Shown here one piece after another: positions 26,133 to 35,243 of a stretch of 64,000 nucleotides of DNA. The position numbers were made by a program, and so were the translations under genes. The DNA is from Hymenobacter sp. UV11 (GTDB lineage Bacteria; Bacteroidota; Bacteroidia; Cytophagales; Hymenobacteraceae): assembly GCF_004684095.1 (NCBI RefSeq), contig NZ_SRII01000007.1, forward strand, positions 248,001-312,000, written 5' to 3'. The notes under the pieces were generated by a model. That model had not been told where the DNA came from and searched no databases. It was given only the letters and a program-made list of their open reading frames with translations. The stretch's first letter is position 1. Each line of letters starts with the position of its first letter.

Positions 26133-26408
26133 ATGATACTCTCGACCGAGGCCAAACAGGCCATCTTCGAAAAAAACAGCCTTCAGAAAGTTACCACCGA
26201 TACCGGTTCGGCCGAGTCGCAAATTGCGCTGTTCACGCACCGCATTCAGCACCTCACGGAGCATCTGAAAGTTAATAAGAAAGACCACAGCACCCGCTTG
26301 GGTCTGCTGAAGCTGGTAGGCAAGCGCCGCCGCATGCTGGATTATCTCCAGCACCGCGAAATCAACCGCTACCGCGCCATTATCAAGGAGTTGGGTATCC
26401 GTAAGTAA
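26133..26408 (+). CDS. rpsO: 30S ribosomal protein S15
   Basis: A 91-aa uS15. Conserved stretches: [34 protein letters not shown] and [20 protein letters not shown]. It binds the central domain of 16S rRNA. The ATG at 26133 gives the standard length; the frame is open further upstream, but that stretch contains the promoter. It has its own terminator and is followed by pnp, the widely conserved rpsO-pnp order. Confidence 0.96.
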   Translation: MILSTEAKQAIFEKNSLQKVTTDTGSAESQIALFTHRIQHLTEHLKVNKKDHSTRLGLLKLVGKRRRMLDYLQHREINRYRAIIKELGIRK

Positions 26409-26419
26409 GCCCACCCGCT

Positions 26420-26464
26420 GAGAGTAGGGAGCCTTCCAAACGAGGGTTCCCTACTCTTTTTTTT
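26420..26464 (+). terminator. Terminator after rpsO
   Basis: Stem GAGTAGGGAGCC / GGTTCCCTACTC (one G-T pair), 11-nt loop, followed by T8. Confidence 0.9.
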
Positions 26465-26470
26465 GCCCAT

Positions 26471-26592
26471 TGTCTGTTTAGACATGAGACGTTAGACAGT
26501 AGACATGCGCAGGCCCTGGCTTGCTCGTGTCCTGTTGAAGCGGGGTGCCCGTACAGCCTCTCATGTCTCGCGTCTCACGTCTAACGTCCAAC
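26471..26592. repeat. Degenerate TAGAC/TGAGAC palindromic repeat upstream of pnp
   Basis: Left part (TTTAGACATGAGACGTTAGA...) and right part (CTCATGTCTCGCGTCTCACG...) are rough reverse complements built from short tandem units. The reading frame of pnp stays open through it, which can mislead start calling. Confidence 0.5.
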
Positions 26593-26600
26593 CCACAGAA

Positions 26601-28739
26601 ATGCCCGCTCCCCACGCGATTACCAAAACCCTGGCGCTGCCCGACGGCCGCCAGATTTCCATCGAAACCGGCAAGCTCGCCAAATTCGCTGATGGCGCCG
26701 TTGTAGTTCGCCTCGGCGACACGATGTTGCTTGCCACCGTTGTATCGGCCCCGAGCCAGCGCGAAGGCGTTGACTTCCTGCCGCTATCGGTAGATTACCA
26801 GGAAAAGTTTGGCTCGGCTGGTAAGATTCCCGGCTCGTTCCAGCGCCGCGAAGGCCGCCTGAGCGACTACGAAATCCTCATTTGCCGCCTCGTGGACCGC
26901 ATCCTGCGGCCCATGTTCCCCAAAGACTACCACTACGAGGTGCAGGTAATGATTACCCTCATCTCGGCTGATAAAGAAGTGCAGCCCGACGCGCTGGCCG
27001 CCCTGGCTGCCTCGGCCGCGCTGTCGATTTCGGATATTCCGTTTGCCGGCCCGATTTCGGAGGTACGGGTAGCTCGCATCGACGGTCAGTTCCAGATTAA
27101 CCCCAAAACTTCGGACCTGGCTCGCGCCGATATGGACCTGATGGTGGGCGCTACCGCCGACTCAGTGGCCATGGTGGAAGGTGCCATGAAGGAAGTGAGC
27201 GAAGAAGAGATGGTAGCCGCCATCGCCTTCGGCCACGAAGCCATCAAGGCCCAGTGTCAGCTGCAGAAGGAGCTGGCTGAGGCTGTGGGCCGCACGCCTG
27301 AGTCGCAGCCCCGCGAGTACCCTAAGTACGAAGAAAACGAGACGCTGAAGAAGCTCATCAGCGATGGCGTGTACCAGGGTGCTTACGACGTAGCCCGCAC
27401 CGGCAATACCAGCAAGGGTGGCCGCAAGGAAGGCTTCTCGGCCGTCAAAAAGGCGTTTTTGGACAAGCTGATGGCGGAGCAGCCGGAGTTGGACACCAAG
27501 CTGTTCAGCCGCTACTACTCGTCGGCTGAGAAGAAGGCCATCCGCGATATGATGGTGAAGGAGCGCGTGCGCCTTGACGGCCGCCAGCTCACCGAAATTC
27601 GCCCTATCTGGTCGGAAATCAACTACCTGCCCGGTGCTCACGGCTCGGCCATCTTCACCCGTGGCGAAACCCAGAGTTTGACTACAGCTACGCTGGGCAC
27701 TAAGCTTGATGAGCAAATCATCGACCAGCCGCTGGCCAAGGGTTACTCCAAGTTTATGCTGCACTACAACTTCCCCGGTTTCTCGACCGGCGAGGTGAAG
27801 CCAAACCGCGGTGCTGGCCGCCGCGAAATCGGCCATGGCAACCTGGCCCTGCGCTCGCTACGCCAGGTGCTGCCGCCCGACGATGAAAACCCCTACACCA
27901 TCCGTATCGTGTCGGACATCTTGGAGTCGAACGGCTCCAGCTCGATGGCTACGGTGTGCGCCGGTTCGCTGGCGCTGATGGATGCCGGCGTGAAGATTTC
28001 GGCCGCTGTGGCTGGCATCGCCATGGGCCTCGTGCAGGACAAGGAAACCGGCGAGTACGCTGTGCTTTCGGACATCCTGGGCGATGAGGACCACCTCGGC
28101 GACATGGACTTTAAGGTAACCGGCACGGAGAAGGGCATTTGCGCTTGCCAGATGGACATCAAAATCCAGGGCCTGAGTAATGAGATTCTGACCGCCGCGC
28201 TGCACCAGGCCCGCGAAGGCCGCCTGCACATTCTGCGCGAGATGGCCAAGACCATCGCCGCCCCGGCTGCTGAGTTGAAGGCACACACGCCGCGCTCGCA
28301 CAAGATGCTGATTGACAAAGAGTTCATTGGTGCAATCATCGGGCCGGGCGGCAAAGTAATCCAGCAGATTCAGAAGGATACCAACGCCACGGTAATCATC
28401 GAGGAGAAGGACGAGAAAGGCCATGTAAGCATTTACGCCGCCAATCAGAACGATATGCAGGGTGCTATCGACCGCATTCGCGCTATCGCGGCGCAGCCCG
28501 AAGTGGGCGAAACCTACAAAGGCAAGGTGCGCAGCATTCAGCCCTACGGCGCGTTCGTGGAGATTATGCCGGGTAAGGACGGCCTGTTGCACATCTCGGA
28601 AGTAACGCACGAGCGCATTGCCTCGCTCGAAGGCGTGCTGGAAGTGGGCCAGGAAATTGACGTGAAGCTGGTGGACATCGACAAGAAAACCGGCAAGTAT
28701 CGCCTCTCGCGCAAAGTGCTGCTCGAAAAGCAGGCGTAA
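26601..28739 (+). CDS. pnp: Polyribonucleotide nucleotidyltransferase (PNPase)
   Basis: A 712-aa phosphorolytic 3'-5' exoribonuclease of the degradosome type. Two RNase PH domains ([18 protein letters not shown] in the first; [14 protein letters not shown] and [20 protein letters not shown] in the second) flank a helical domain; then a KH domain ([15 protein letters not shown]) and a C-terminal S1 domain ([24 protein letters not shown]). The ATG at 26601 gives the usual N-terminus; an upstream start at 26505 would read 32 codons through a palindromic repeat and is rejected. Confidence 0.96.
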   Translation: MPAPHAITKTLALPDGRQISIETGKLAKFADGAVVVRLGDTMLLATVVSAPSQREGVDFLPLSVDYQEKFGSAGKIPGSFQRREGRLSDYEILICRLVDRILRPMFPKDYHYEVQVMITLISADKEVQPDALAALAASAALSISDIPFAGPISEVRVARIDGQFQINPKTSDLARADMDLMVGATADSVAMVEGAMKEVSEEEMVAAIAFGHEAIKAQCQLQKELAEAVGRTPESQPREYPKYEENETLKKLISDGVYQGAYDVARTGNTSKGGRKEGFSAVKKAFLDKLMAEQPELDTKLFSRYYSSAEKKAIRDMMVKERVRLDGRQLTEIRPIWSEINYLPGAHGSAIFTRGETQSLTTATLGTKLDEQIIDQPLAKGYSKFMLHYNFPGFSTGEVKPNRGAGRREIGHGNLALRSLRQVLPPDDENPYTIRIVSDILESNGSSSMATVCAGSLALMDAGVKISAAVAGIAMGLVQDKETGEYAVLSDILGDEDHLGDMDFKVTGTEKGICACQMDIKIQGLSNEILTAALHQAREGRLHILREMAKTIAAPAAELKAHTPRSHKMLIDKEFIGAIIGPGGKVIQQIQKDTNATVIIEEKDEKGHVSIYAANQNDMQGAIDRIRAIAAQPEVGETYKGKVRSIQPYGAFVEIMPGKDGLLHISEVTHERIASLEGVLEVGQEIDVKLVDIDKKTGKYRLSRKVLLEKQA

Positions 28740-28749
28740 TTTTTGAGTA

Positions 28750-28783
28750 GGGGGTAGGCCGGCATACCCGCTGGCCTACCCCC
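28750..28783 (+). terminator. Hairpin after pnp
   Basis: Stem GGGGGTAGGCC / GGCCTACCCCC with a 12-nt loop, 10 nt after the pnp stop. No T-run follows, so termination strength is uncertain. The downstream 130 nt to rpoD is promoter-length AT-rich sequence. Confidence 0.6.
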
Positions 28784-28911
28784 TTGCCAAATGACCCAAA
28801 AGAACTTTCGCTCGTATAGCCTTGTTGATTTCGGTTAGATTGGAATAAGCTCGAAATACCTATTACTTTCCGAATAACTTCTTTAGAATTACCTAGTTAG
28901 CGCCGTTACCG

Positions 28912-29775
28912 ATGAGACAGCTAAAAATCAGCAAGCAGATTACCAACCGCGAAAGCCAGTCGCTGGATAAATACCTCCAGGAGATTGGCAAAGTGGACCT
29001 GCTGACACCCGACGAGGAGGTGACGCTGGCGCAGCGCATCCGCGATGGTGACCAGAAAGCGCTCGAAAAATTGACGAAAGCCAACCTGCGTTTCGTAGTG
29101 TCGGTAGCAAAACAGTACCAGAACCAGGGTCTTAGCCTGGGTGACCTCATCAATGAGGGTAACCTTGGTCTTATCAAAGCAGCCAAGCGCTTTGACGAAA
29201 CCCGTGGCTTTAAATTTATCTCCTACGCCGTGTGGTGGATTCGCCAGAGCATTCTGCAAGCTTTGGCTGAGCAGAGCCGCATCGTGCGCCTACCCCTCAA
29301 CCGAGTAGGCTCGCTGAACAAAATCAGCAAGTCGTTCTCGGAGTTGGAGCAGAAGTTTGAGCGCGAGCCTTCACCCGAAGAGATTGCTGAAGTACTTGAA
29401 CTAACTACTTCTGAGGTCGTGGATACCCTGAAAATCTCGGGTCGCCATGTGTCAGTAGATGCGCCGTTCGTGCAGGGGGAAGAAAACCGTTTGCTCGACG
29501 TGCTCGAAAACGAGGACGAAGAAAAGCCGGACTCGGGCCTGATGAATGACTCGCTGCGCAAGGAAGTGCAGCGGGCCCTCTCAACGCTCACCAAGCGTGA
29601 GGCTGACGTTATTACGCTCTACTTTGGGCTGAATGGCGAGGCGGCTTTGACGCTGGAGGAGATTGGCGAGAAATTCAACCTGACCCGTGAGCGGGTGCGC
29701 CAGATAAAGGAAAAGGCTATTCGCCGCCTACGTCATACGTCGCGCTCGAAGGCCCTGAAGCCCTATTTGGGCTAA
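28912..29775 (+). CDS. rpoD: Primary sigma factor RpoD (SigA), Bacteroidota type
   Basis: A 287-aa sigma-70. Region 1.2 [20 protein letters not shown], region 2 ([45 protein letters not shown]), region 3 and region 4 with the -33 recognition helix [18 protein letters not shown]. Region 1.1 is absent, as in the short primary sigma of this phylum, which recognises TAnnTTTG rather than TATAAT. This agrees with the -7 boxes seen in the window. Single-gene unit ending in a terminator. Confidence 0.95.
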   Translation: MRQLKISKQITNRESQSLDKYLQEIGKVDLLTPDEEVTLAQRIRDGDQKALEKLTKANLRFVVSVAKQYQNQGLSLGDLINEGNLGLIKAAKRFDETRGFKFISYAVWWIRQSILQALAEQSRIVRLPLNRVGSLNKISKSFSELEQKFEREPSPEEIAEVLELTTSEVVDTLKISGRHVSVDAPFVQGEENRLLDVLENEDEEKPDSGLMNDSLRKEVQRALSTLTKREADVITLYFGLNGEAALTLEEIGEKFNLTRERVRQIKEKAIRRLRHTSRSKALKPYLG

Positions 29776-29798
29776 TTTCTGCGTAAATTTGTTAACTG

Positions 29799-29828
29799 AA
29801 AACCCCGACCGTGAGGTTGGGGTTTTTT
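29799..29828 (+). terminator. Terminator after rpoD
   Basis: Stem AAACCCCGACC / GGTTGGGGTTT (one G-T pair), GTGA loop and T6, 23 nt past the stop codon. Confidence 0.9.
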
Positions 29829-29900
29829 GTAGGGTAAGCTTTAGCTTGCCCGGTCAACTTATCTGAATTGTCATTACGGCAAGCTAAAGCTTACCTTACA
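29829..29900. repeat. Palindromic mobile-like repeat, copy B
   Basis: Ends GTAGGGTAAGCTTTAGCTTGCC and GGCAAGCTAAAGCTTACCTTACA are near-perfect reverse complements. The interior (CTTATCTGAATTG) matches copy A at 24497-24575 in the opposite orientation. It begins at the rpoD terminator and ends one base before the trxB ATG. Confidence 0.7.
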
Positions 29901-29901
29901 T

Positions 29902-30831
29902 ATGGAACACATTCATTGCCTGATTATTGGTTCGGGTCCGGCGGGTTATACGGCCGCTATTTACGCTGCGCGGGCGGGCCTGAACCCCGTCATGTACCAG
30001 GGCTTGCAGCCCGGTGGGCAGCTTACGATTACCAACGACGTAGAGAATTTTCCGGGTTACCCCGACGGTGTCATGGGCCCGGAGATGATGGAGGACCTAA
30101 AAAAGCAGGCCACCCGCTTTGGCTCGGACATCCGCTACGGCATTGCGACAAAGGTTAACTTTTCGGGGCATCCGCACAAAATCACCGTGGATGAAACGGT
30201 AGAGCTAACGGCCGACTCGGTTATTATCGCTACCGGCGCCTCAGCTAAGTGGCTGGGCCTACCCTCCGAGGCGCGGCTGAATGGCTCGGGCGTATCGGCT
30301 TGCGCCGTGTGCGACGGCTTTTTTTACCGGGGCAAGGAGGTAGCCATTGTGGGCGCCGGCGACACCGCCGCCGAGGAGGCTAACTACCTGGCCAACTTGT
30401 GCTCGAAAGTGTACATGCTGGTACGTAAGGATGCCATGCGGGCGTCGAAAATCATGCAGAAGCGGGTGCTTGATAACCCCAAGATTGAGGTACTGTTTGA
30501 TACGGCTACCGATGAGATTCTGGGTGAGCACGCCGTAGAGGCCGTGCGCGTAAAGAACCTGGTGACGCACGAAACGCGCGAAATCCCCGTTCATGGGTTC
30601 TTCGTAGCCATCGGCCACGAGCCTAACTCCAAGATTTTTCATGATTACCTGCACCACGACGAGCAAGGGTATTTGAAAACCCTACCCGGCACCTCCAAGA
30701 CCAACGTGGATGGCGTCTTTGCCTGCGGTGATGTGCAGGATTTCACGTATCGGCAGGCTGTAACGGCCGCCGGTACGGGCTGCATGGCCGCGCTCGATGC
30801 CGAGCGCTACCTAGCAGGCCTGCATGGCTAG
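29902..30831 (+). CDS. trxB: Thioredoxin reductase
   Basis: A 309-aa flavoenzyme that reduces thioredoxin with NADPH. FAD-binding GSGPAGYTAAIYAARAG at the N-terminus, redox-active Cys pair in ACAVCDGFFYRG (near residues 135-138), NADPH-binding GAGDTAAEEANYLA, and C-terminal FAD-binding GVFACGDVQDFTYRQAVTAAG. Length is standard for low-Mr TrxR. Its start codon directly follows palindromic repeat copy B, so any leader must be within that repeat or further upstream. Confidence 0.94.
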   Translation: MEHIHCLIIGSGPAGYTAAIYAARAGLNPVMYQGLQPGGQLTITNDVENFPGYPDGVMGPEMMEDLKKQATRFGSDIRYGIATKVNFSGHPHKITVDETVELTADSVIIATGASAKWLGLPSEARLNGSGVSACAVCDGFFYRGKEVAIVGAGDTAAEEANYLANLCSKVYMLVRKDAMRASKIMQKRVLDNPKIEVLFDTATDEILGEHAVEAVRVKNLVTHETREIPVHGFFVAIGHEPNSKIFHDYLHHDEQGYLKTLPGTSKTNVDGVFACGDVQDFTYRQAVTAAGTGCMAALDAERYLAGLHG

Positions 30832-30934
30832 GTAAAGCCGTTTAGATGCAACCTAACGCCCAAGCCGGCGACTTTTTGTTAACACGCAGCAGTGGTCTGA
30901 ATATCGGGTCACTGCTGCTACTTACGGGCTTCAT

Positions 30935-32047
30935 TTGAATTTCCCCAAGCCGTTCTTTCGCTTCCTAGCGCTCCTGCTGTTCCTGGCCTGCTGGCTGGGG
31001 GGTAGCGCGCCAGCGCAGGCGCAACGCCGCAAAAAAACGTCCGCCCCCAAGGCGCGGGCCGGCATGCCGCAAAACCGCGACTTCTTTCGTATTCGCACGC
31101 CTACCATGCGTTACGTGAAGCCGGATACGACAACCATCATCGAAACGGAGGAGATACCCGATGACAGGTCGGACGCCGCCAAGTCCATTTTTAACCCGGC
31201 CCGCAAGCTCAGTATTGTGAGCGAGGATACCACTACGCTTAATGAGGGTGGGCAAGAGATTGTGGAAATGTCGGACGAAGTGCTTATCGACTCTTCGTGG
31301 GTAAAGGTGGCGGGCTATTATTCTATCTGGGATACGCACAACATCAATCCTTACCGGGTTGATGGCCGGCGCATCCGTGATACGCTGATGCTACACCTAA
31401 CCGAGCCGGAGCGGCAGCGATTTGCCAAAATGCCCCTCCTGACTACCCCCGTTACCTCGGGCTTTACGTTCCGTTGGGGGCGCTGGCACTTTGGGGTTGA
31501 CCTCGACCTGGAAACTGGCGACTCGGTGCGCGCAGCCTTCGACGGAGTGATTCGTATCAGCAAGTGGGACGGTGGTGGCTACGGTAATTATCTGCTTGTG
31601 CGTCATTACAATGGCCTCGAAACCTTATATGGACACTTGAGCAAGCCCTTGCTGCCCGTGGGTACTTTTGTGCGAGCCGGCCAGGTCATTGGCTTGGGAG
31701 GGAGCACAGGTCGGAGTACGGGTTCGCACCTGCACTTTGAGGTGCGTTACGAAGGCAATCCCATCAATCCAACCTACCTATATGACTTCCCCGACTACAA
31801 GCTGCGGGGTGAGACGTTTACCATTACTTCGGCGCTGTTTAACTACTATAACCGGGCCGTGCACCGGAGCAGTCGCAGCCACAGCGAGCCCACGGCTGCC
31901 CGCCGCGTGGCCACGCATAAGATTCGCTCGGGCGATACGCTATCCGAAATTGCTGACCGCTACGGCGTGCGGGTGAGCACGCTCAAGCGTCTCAACCCTA
32001 AGCTGCGCGGTAAGCTCCAGCCCGGCCATAGTCTGCGCGTGAAGTAA
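30935..32047 (+). CDS. M23 peptidase with C-terminal LysM domain
   Basis: A 370-aa exported murein hydrolase. Signal peptide (FLALLLFLACWLGGSAPAQAQ) is followed by a polar spacer of about 130 residues, the lysostaphin-like M23 domain with the zinc motifs HFGVD and HLHFEV, and a LysM motif at the end (THKIRSGDTLSEIADRYGVR, PGHSLRVK) that binds peptidoglycan. It may cleave peptide cross-links, or activate amidases if inactive; both HxGxD and HxH are present, so it is probably active. The start is TTG at 30935; no ATG gives the whole signal peptide. Confidence 0.87.
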   Translation: MNFPKPFFRFLALLLFLACWLGGSAPAQAQRRKKTSAPKARAGMPQNRDFFRIRTPTMRYVKPDTTTIIETEEIPDDRSDAAKSIFNPARKLSIVSEDTTTLNEGGQEIVEMSDEVLIDSSWVKVAGYYSIWDTHNINPYRVDGRRIRDTLMLHLTEPERQRFAKMPLLTTPVTSGFTFRWGRWHFGVDLDLETGDSVRAAFDGVIRISKWDGGGYGNYLLVRHYNGLETLYGHLSKPLLPVGTFVRAGQVIGLGGSTGRSTGSHLHFEVRYEGNPINPTYLYDFPDYKLRGETFTITSALFNYYNRAVHRSSRSHSEPTAARRVATHKIRSGDTLSEIADRYGVRVSTLKRLNPKLRGKLQPGHSLRVK

Positions 32048-32048
32048 A

Positions 32049-32168
32049 ACCACGGATTATACAGATTTTGTGGACGTCCTGCTTTCCGTCGTCAAGTACT
32101 AGCCTTGTTTAGGGAAGGTTAATCGTCCACAAAATTTGTGTAATCCGTTTAAATCCGCATAATCCGTG
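32049..32168. repeat. Inverted repeat of ATCCGT-type sequence before bshB1
   Basis: Left arm 32049-32076 (CACGGATTATACAGATTTTG...) pairs with 32124-32148 with two mismatches; the right side continues as further TAATCCG units up to the start codon at 32169. Confidence 0.65.
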
Positions 32169-32894
32169 ATGAAGGTAGATATTCTGGCCCTGGGGGCCCA
32201 CCCCGATGATGTAGAGATGTCGTGCTCGGGTACGCTGCTGGCGGCCGTGGCGGCGGGTAAGAAAGTAGGCATCGTGGACTTTACACGGGGTGAGCTGGGC
32301 ACGCGTGGCACGCCCGAAACCAGGGCGGCCGAGTCGGCGGTGGCCAGCAAGATTCTCCAGCTCAGCGTGCGCGAAAACCTGGGCTTACCCGACGGCTTTT
32401 TCAAGAACGACCGCGAGCACCAACTGCCGCTCATCGCGGCCATTCGGCGCTACCAGCCCGAAATCGTACTCTGCAACGCCATATCGGACCGGCACCCCGA
32501 CCACGGGCGCGGCGCGCAGCTGGCTACTGATGCGTGCTTTTTGAGTGGCCTGCGCATGATTGAAACGCTCGATGAAGATGGCCAGCCGCAGGCTGCCTGG
32601 CGGCCCAAGCACGTGTACCACTACATCCAGGACCGCCAGATTGCGGCCGATTTTGTAATTGATATTACCCCGCACTGGGCCGGCAAGTGGGCCAGCATCA
32701 ATGCCTATGGTACGCAGTTCTTCAACACGAATGCTGACCCTACCGCGCCGGTGACCTACCTCTCGGGCCAAACCTTTTCGCACTTCATGGAAGCCCGCGC
32801 CCGCGAATTTGGGCACCTGATTGGGGTGGAATTCGGGGAAGGCTACACCGTGGAGCGGCCGATTGGAGTGAAAGAGCTAGGCGACTTAATTTAA
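32169..32894 (+). CDS. bshB1: N-acetylglucosaminyl-L-malate deacetylase (bacillithiol synthesis)
   Basis: A 241-aa LmbE/PIG-L family zinc deacetylase. Zinc and catalytic residues: AHPDDVE near the N-terminus and the second His motif in DRHPDHGRGA. The stretches FTRGELGTRGTPETRAAES and LGLPDGFF are typical of BshB1, the second enzyme of bacillithiol synthesis, which makes GlcN-malate. Other bsh genes are not in the window. The ATG at 32169 is chosen; a GTG directly before it is in frame. Confidence 0.87.
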   Translation: MKVDILALGAHPDDVEMSCSGTLLAAVAAGKKVGIVDFTRGELGTRGTPETRAAESAVASKILQLSVRENLGLPDGFFKNDREHQLPLIAAIRRYQPEIVLCNAISDRHPDHGRGAQLATDACFLSGLRMIETLDEDGQPQAAWRPKHVYHYIQDRQIAADFVIDITPHWAGKWASINAYGTQFFNTNADPTAPVTYLSGQTFSHFMEARAREFGHLIGVEFGEGYTVERPIGVKELGDLI

Positions 32895-32988
32895 GAGCTT
32901 GCCACGCTTCCGGGCGTTCGGTGACCAGTTCGGTAGCGGGTTGTTTAGCTGGGAGAAGGCCCTTTGCAAGCGCAGCAGACTAGGCGGC

Positions 32989-33999
32989 TTAGAGCCCCAG
33001 CAGCTGGTCGGCGTTTTGGTAAGCCAGCTTAGCCATATCAGCCGGCGGCAAGTGCAGGCCCGCTAAGAACTCGTGGCCCGGCTTATTTGGTGCGTAGGGG
33101 TAGTCAACTGAAAACAAGATGTTATCTAGCCCAAACGTGGCCAGCGCGGCCTCCAGGGGTGGGCGCGTAAAAATGCCGCTGGTGGTGATGTGCACTTGGT
33201 CGCGCAGCGTTTGGGCGATGCTGCGGGGGAGGTGCGTTTCGTGGGCGGGCATGGTCATGTCGGCGCGGTCCATCATGACGGGCAGCATTTCGCCCATGTG
33301 GCCGATGATGAGCTTGAGGCGCGGGTACTTTTCCAGCGTGCCGCTCAGGATGAGGCGCAGCACGTGAATGGCAGTTTCGGCGTGCCAGCCGAAGCCGGCC
33401 ATGCTTAGGCGCTCGCCCAAGCCGTGGGGTAGGCGGTCGTAGTACACGTTCCGCACCGACGCGGGCGGCACGCCGGGGTGCAGGTACAGCGGCACGCCCA
33501 ACTCTTCGGCCTGGGCCAGCAGCGGCGCAAACTGCGGGTCGTCCAGAAACAAGCCTTGGGTGGTGCCGTTTAGTAAGGCTCCGCGAAAGTGGTGCGTGTT
33601 CACGGTGCGCGCCAGCTCGTCGGCCGCCGCCGCGGGGTTGGTCATAGGCAGGTGCGCGAAGCCGGCAAAGCGGTCGGGGTGCCGGGCGATGGCTTCGGCT
33701 AGCCGGTCGTTGTACTCCTGTGCGAAGGCTGGGCCTTCGGTGGGGGGTAGGAGTTCGGCGCCCGGCCCCGACACCGATAATACCTGCACCGTAATGCCAG
33801 CCTCCTCCATTAGCCGCAGGCGCTCGGGGCCGATTTCGGCCAGCTGAGCCTGCTGCGCCCGCACCGGCGAGTCGGGGTTGTTGTTGGAGGGCCAGCCGGC
33901 CTGCTGCCGGGCGGCCAGCGGCACGCGCTGCACCATATCGGGAAAGGTGATGTGCTCTTCGAGCGCCACCACGCGCTGGGGGAGGGGTAGGGACGGCAT
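32989..33999 (-). CDS. Amidohydrolase of the ACMSD / resorcylate decarboxylase type
   Basis: A 336-aa TIM-barrel protein. The signatures VALEEHITFP (N-terminal E/H), LYLHPG, IIGHMGE and FSVDYPY (metal-binding Asp) match amidohydrolase-2 family decarboxylases such as gamma-resorcylate or 2,3-dihydroxybenzoate decarboxylase. Substrate is not deducible; an aromatic acid is likely by family. Neighbours (bshB1, a toxin-antitoxin pair) give no pathway hint. The ATG at 33999 begins the conserved part; 16 more codons upstream look non-native. Confidence 0.82.
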   Translation of the reverse strand: MPSLPLPQRVVALEEHITFPDMVQRVPLAARQQAGWPSNNNPDSPVRAQQAQLAEIGPERLRLMEEAGITVQVLSVSGPGAELLPPTEGPAFAQEYNDRLAEAIARHPDRFAGFAHLPMTNPAAAADELARTVNTHHFRGALLNGTTQGLFLDDPQFAPLLAQAEELGVPLYLHPGVPPASVRNVYYDRLPHGLGERLSMAGFGWHAETAIHVLRLILSGTLEKYPRLKLIIGHMGEMLPVMMDRADMTMPAHETHLPRSIAQTLRDQVHITTSGIFTRPPLEAALATFGLDNILFSVDYPYAPNKPGHEFLAGLHLPPADMAKLAYQNADQLLGL

Positions 34000-34093
34000 A
34001 TAACTACACGCAAGTAGGTGAGCTAGCGCAAACGGGCCAACGGCCACAAGCGTTACCTAGCAAGCGTGTAGGCAAGGCCATTGGCGGAACGAA

Positions 34094-34136
34094 AAAGAAA
34101 AATTTCCGTTTTATAAAGAAAAATTTCCCATCTTTG
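34094..34136 (+). promoter_or_regulatory. Promoter and direct-repeat operator of the Xre/RES module
   Basis: AAAGAAAAATTTCC occurs twice (34094-34107 and 34115-34128), 21 bp apart, i.e. on the same helix face, directly followed by a -7-like CATCTTTG (34129-34136). A repressor bound here would cover the promoter; antitoxin autoregulation is the likely reason. Confidence 0.55.
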
Positions 34137-34183
34137 CCGGGTCTTTGCCCAGTTATATTGGGCTAGTCCACTTTACTTGTGCT

Positions 34184-34627
34184 ATGCTTGCCACGCCCAA
34201 CTACGTTTCTAGCCACCTGCCGGCAGCGCTGGCCAGCCTGGCCGCTGTTGTCACCGATTCTTTTGCCCTCGTAATGGAGGCGCGCTCTGGCGTGCCCGCC
34301 AAAGCAGCCTTTGCCGTAGCCAGCTTACTGCAGCTAAGCACCGACGAGCTAGCTGACCTGCTGCACACTACCACCAAAACCTTGCGCACCTACCGCGATG
34401 CCAACAAGCGCCTCGCCCCGGCCGCCAGCGAGCAGGTGCTCAAACTGCTGGCGCTGGCCCGGCAGGGCGGCGAAGTATTTGGCGAGCCCACGGCCTTTCG
34501 GCGCTGGCTGGGCAAGCCTGCCTTCGGCCTCGACAACCAGCTGCCGCTGGCCCTCCTCCAAACGAGTGGCGGCATCGACCTGGTAGCCGAGGAGGTGAGC
34601 CGCATTGCCTACGGCGACTTTGCCTGA
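34184..34627 (+). CDS. Type II antitoxin, Xre/MbcA/ParS family (DUF2384)
   Basis: A 147-aa protein. N-terminal helix-turn-helix part (LLQLSTDELADLLHTTTKTLRTYRD) and a C-terminal toxin-binding DUF2384 part (GEPTAFRRWLGKPAFGLDNQLPLALLQT, GIDLVAEEVSRI). It neutralises the RES toxin encoded 66 nt downstream and probably represses its own promoter. The ATG at 34184 lies about 48 nt after the -7-like box. Confidence 0.88.
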   Translation: MLATPNYVSSHLPAALASLAAVVTDSFALVMEARSGVPAKAAFAVASLLQLSTDELADLLHTTTKTLRTYRDANKRLAPAASEQVLKLLALARQGGEVFGEPTAFRRWLGKPAFGLDNQLPLALLQTSGGIDLVAEEVSRIAYGDFA

Positions 34628-34693
34628 TTTTTTTAAGCTGCTAGCTTTCGTTTAGAAAAAACAATAGCCAATAGCCAACAGCCAGATTCACGA

Positions 34694-35155
34694 GTGGAAA
34701 TCTACCGCATTTGCCTGACCAAGTACGCGGGCGAGCTGGTGGCCTCCGGCAATTCGGGCCGCTGGAACGAGCGCGGGCAGCTCGTCATCTACGCCGCGGG
34801 CAGCCGGGCGCTGGCCTGCCTCGAAAACGTGGTGCACCGTAGTGGTGAGGGGCTGAATAACCTGTTCAGCGTCATTCGGATAGCGGTGCCTGACGAGCTG
34901 GCCGTGGAAGACCTGACGCTGGCCGCCCTACCCCCCGACTGGCAGCCCACCAGCGCCTATGCCCGCTGCCAGCCGCTGGGCGCGGCCTGGTACCGCCGCC
35001 GGGCCACGGCCGTACTGCGGGTGCCCTCGTCCATCATTGCCCACGAGTACAACTACGTGCTCAATACCCGCCACCCCGACTTTATCCAAATCCGCATCGC
35101 GGGCCGCGAAGATTTTGCGTTCGACCCCCGCATTAAGGCCCCGGAACCGGGGTAG
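34694..35155 (+). CDS. RES-family NAD+ phosphorylase/hydrolase toxin
   Basis: A 153-aa toxin. The Arg-Glu-Ser signature is visible: Arg in SGRWNERG, Glu in LACLENVVHRS, Ser in RVPSSIIAHEYNYVLN with the conserved NTRHPDF. RES toxins deplete cellular NAD+ and stop growth; the adjacent Xre-type antitoxin fits the standard RES-Xre order. The GTG at 34694 gives the normal N-terminus EIYRI; the spacer to the antitoxin has tandem ATAGCCA units. Confidence 0.9.
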   Translation: MEIYRICLTKYAGELVASGNSGRWNERGQLVIYAAGSRALACLENVVHRSGEGLNNLFSVIRIAVPDELAVEDLTLAALPPDWQPTSAYARCQPLGAAWYRRRATAVLRVPSSIIAHEYNYVLNTRHPDFIQIRIAGREDFAFDPRIKAPEPG

Positions 35156-35195
35156 GGGGGTAGGCCGCTGGCAAACTTGCGCGCCGAAAAGGGGT

Positions 35196-35203
35196 TACCT
35201 TAG
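35196..35203 (+). promoter_or_regulatory. -7-like element TACCTTAG before the desaturase gene
   Basis: One mismatch to TAnnTTTG; a TTG lies at 35177-35179, and the ATG is 40 nt downstream. Confidence 0.35.
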
Positions 35204-35243
35204 CAGTCCCAGGCCGCTTTTGCCGGATTCCACCGATTTTTTT

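Noticed and set aside
26505-26600. N-terminal extension of PNPase
   Set aside because: It is translated from palindromic repeat DNA; the family N-terminus begins at the ATG at 26601.
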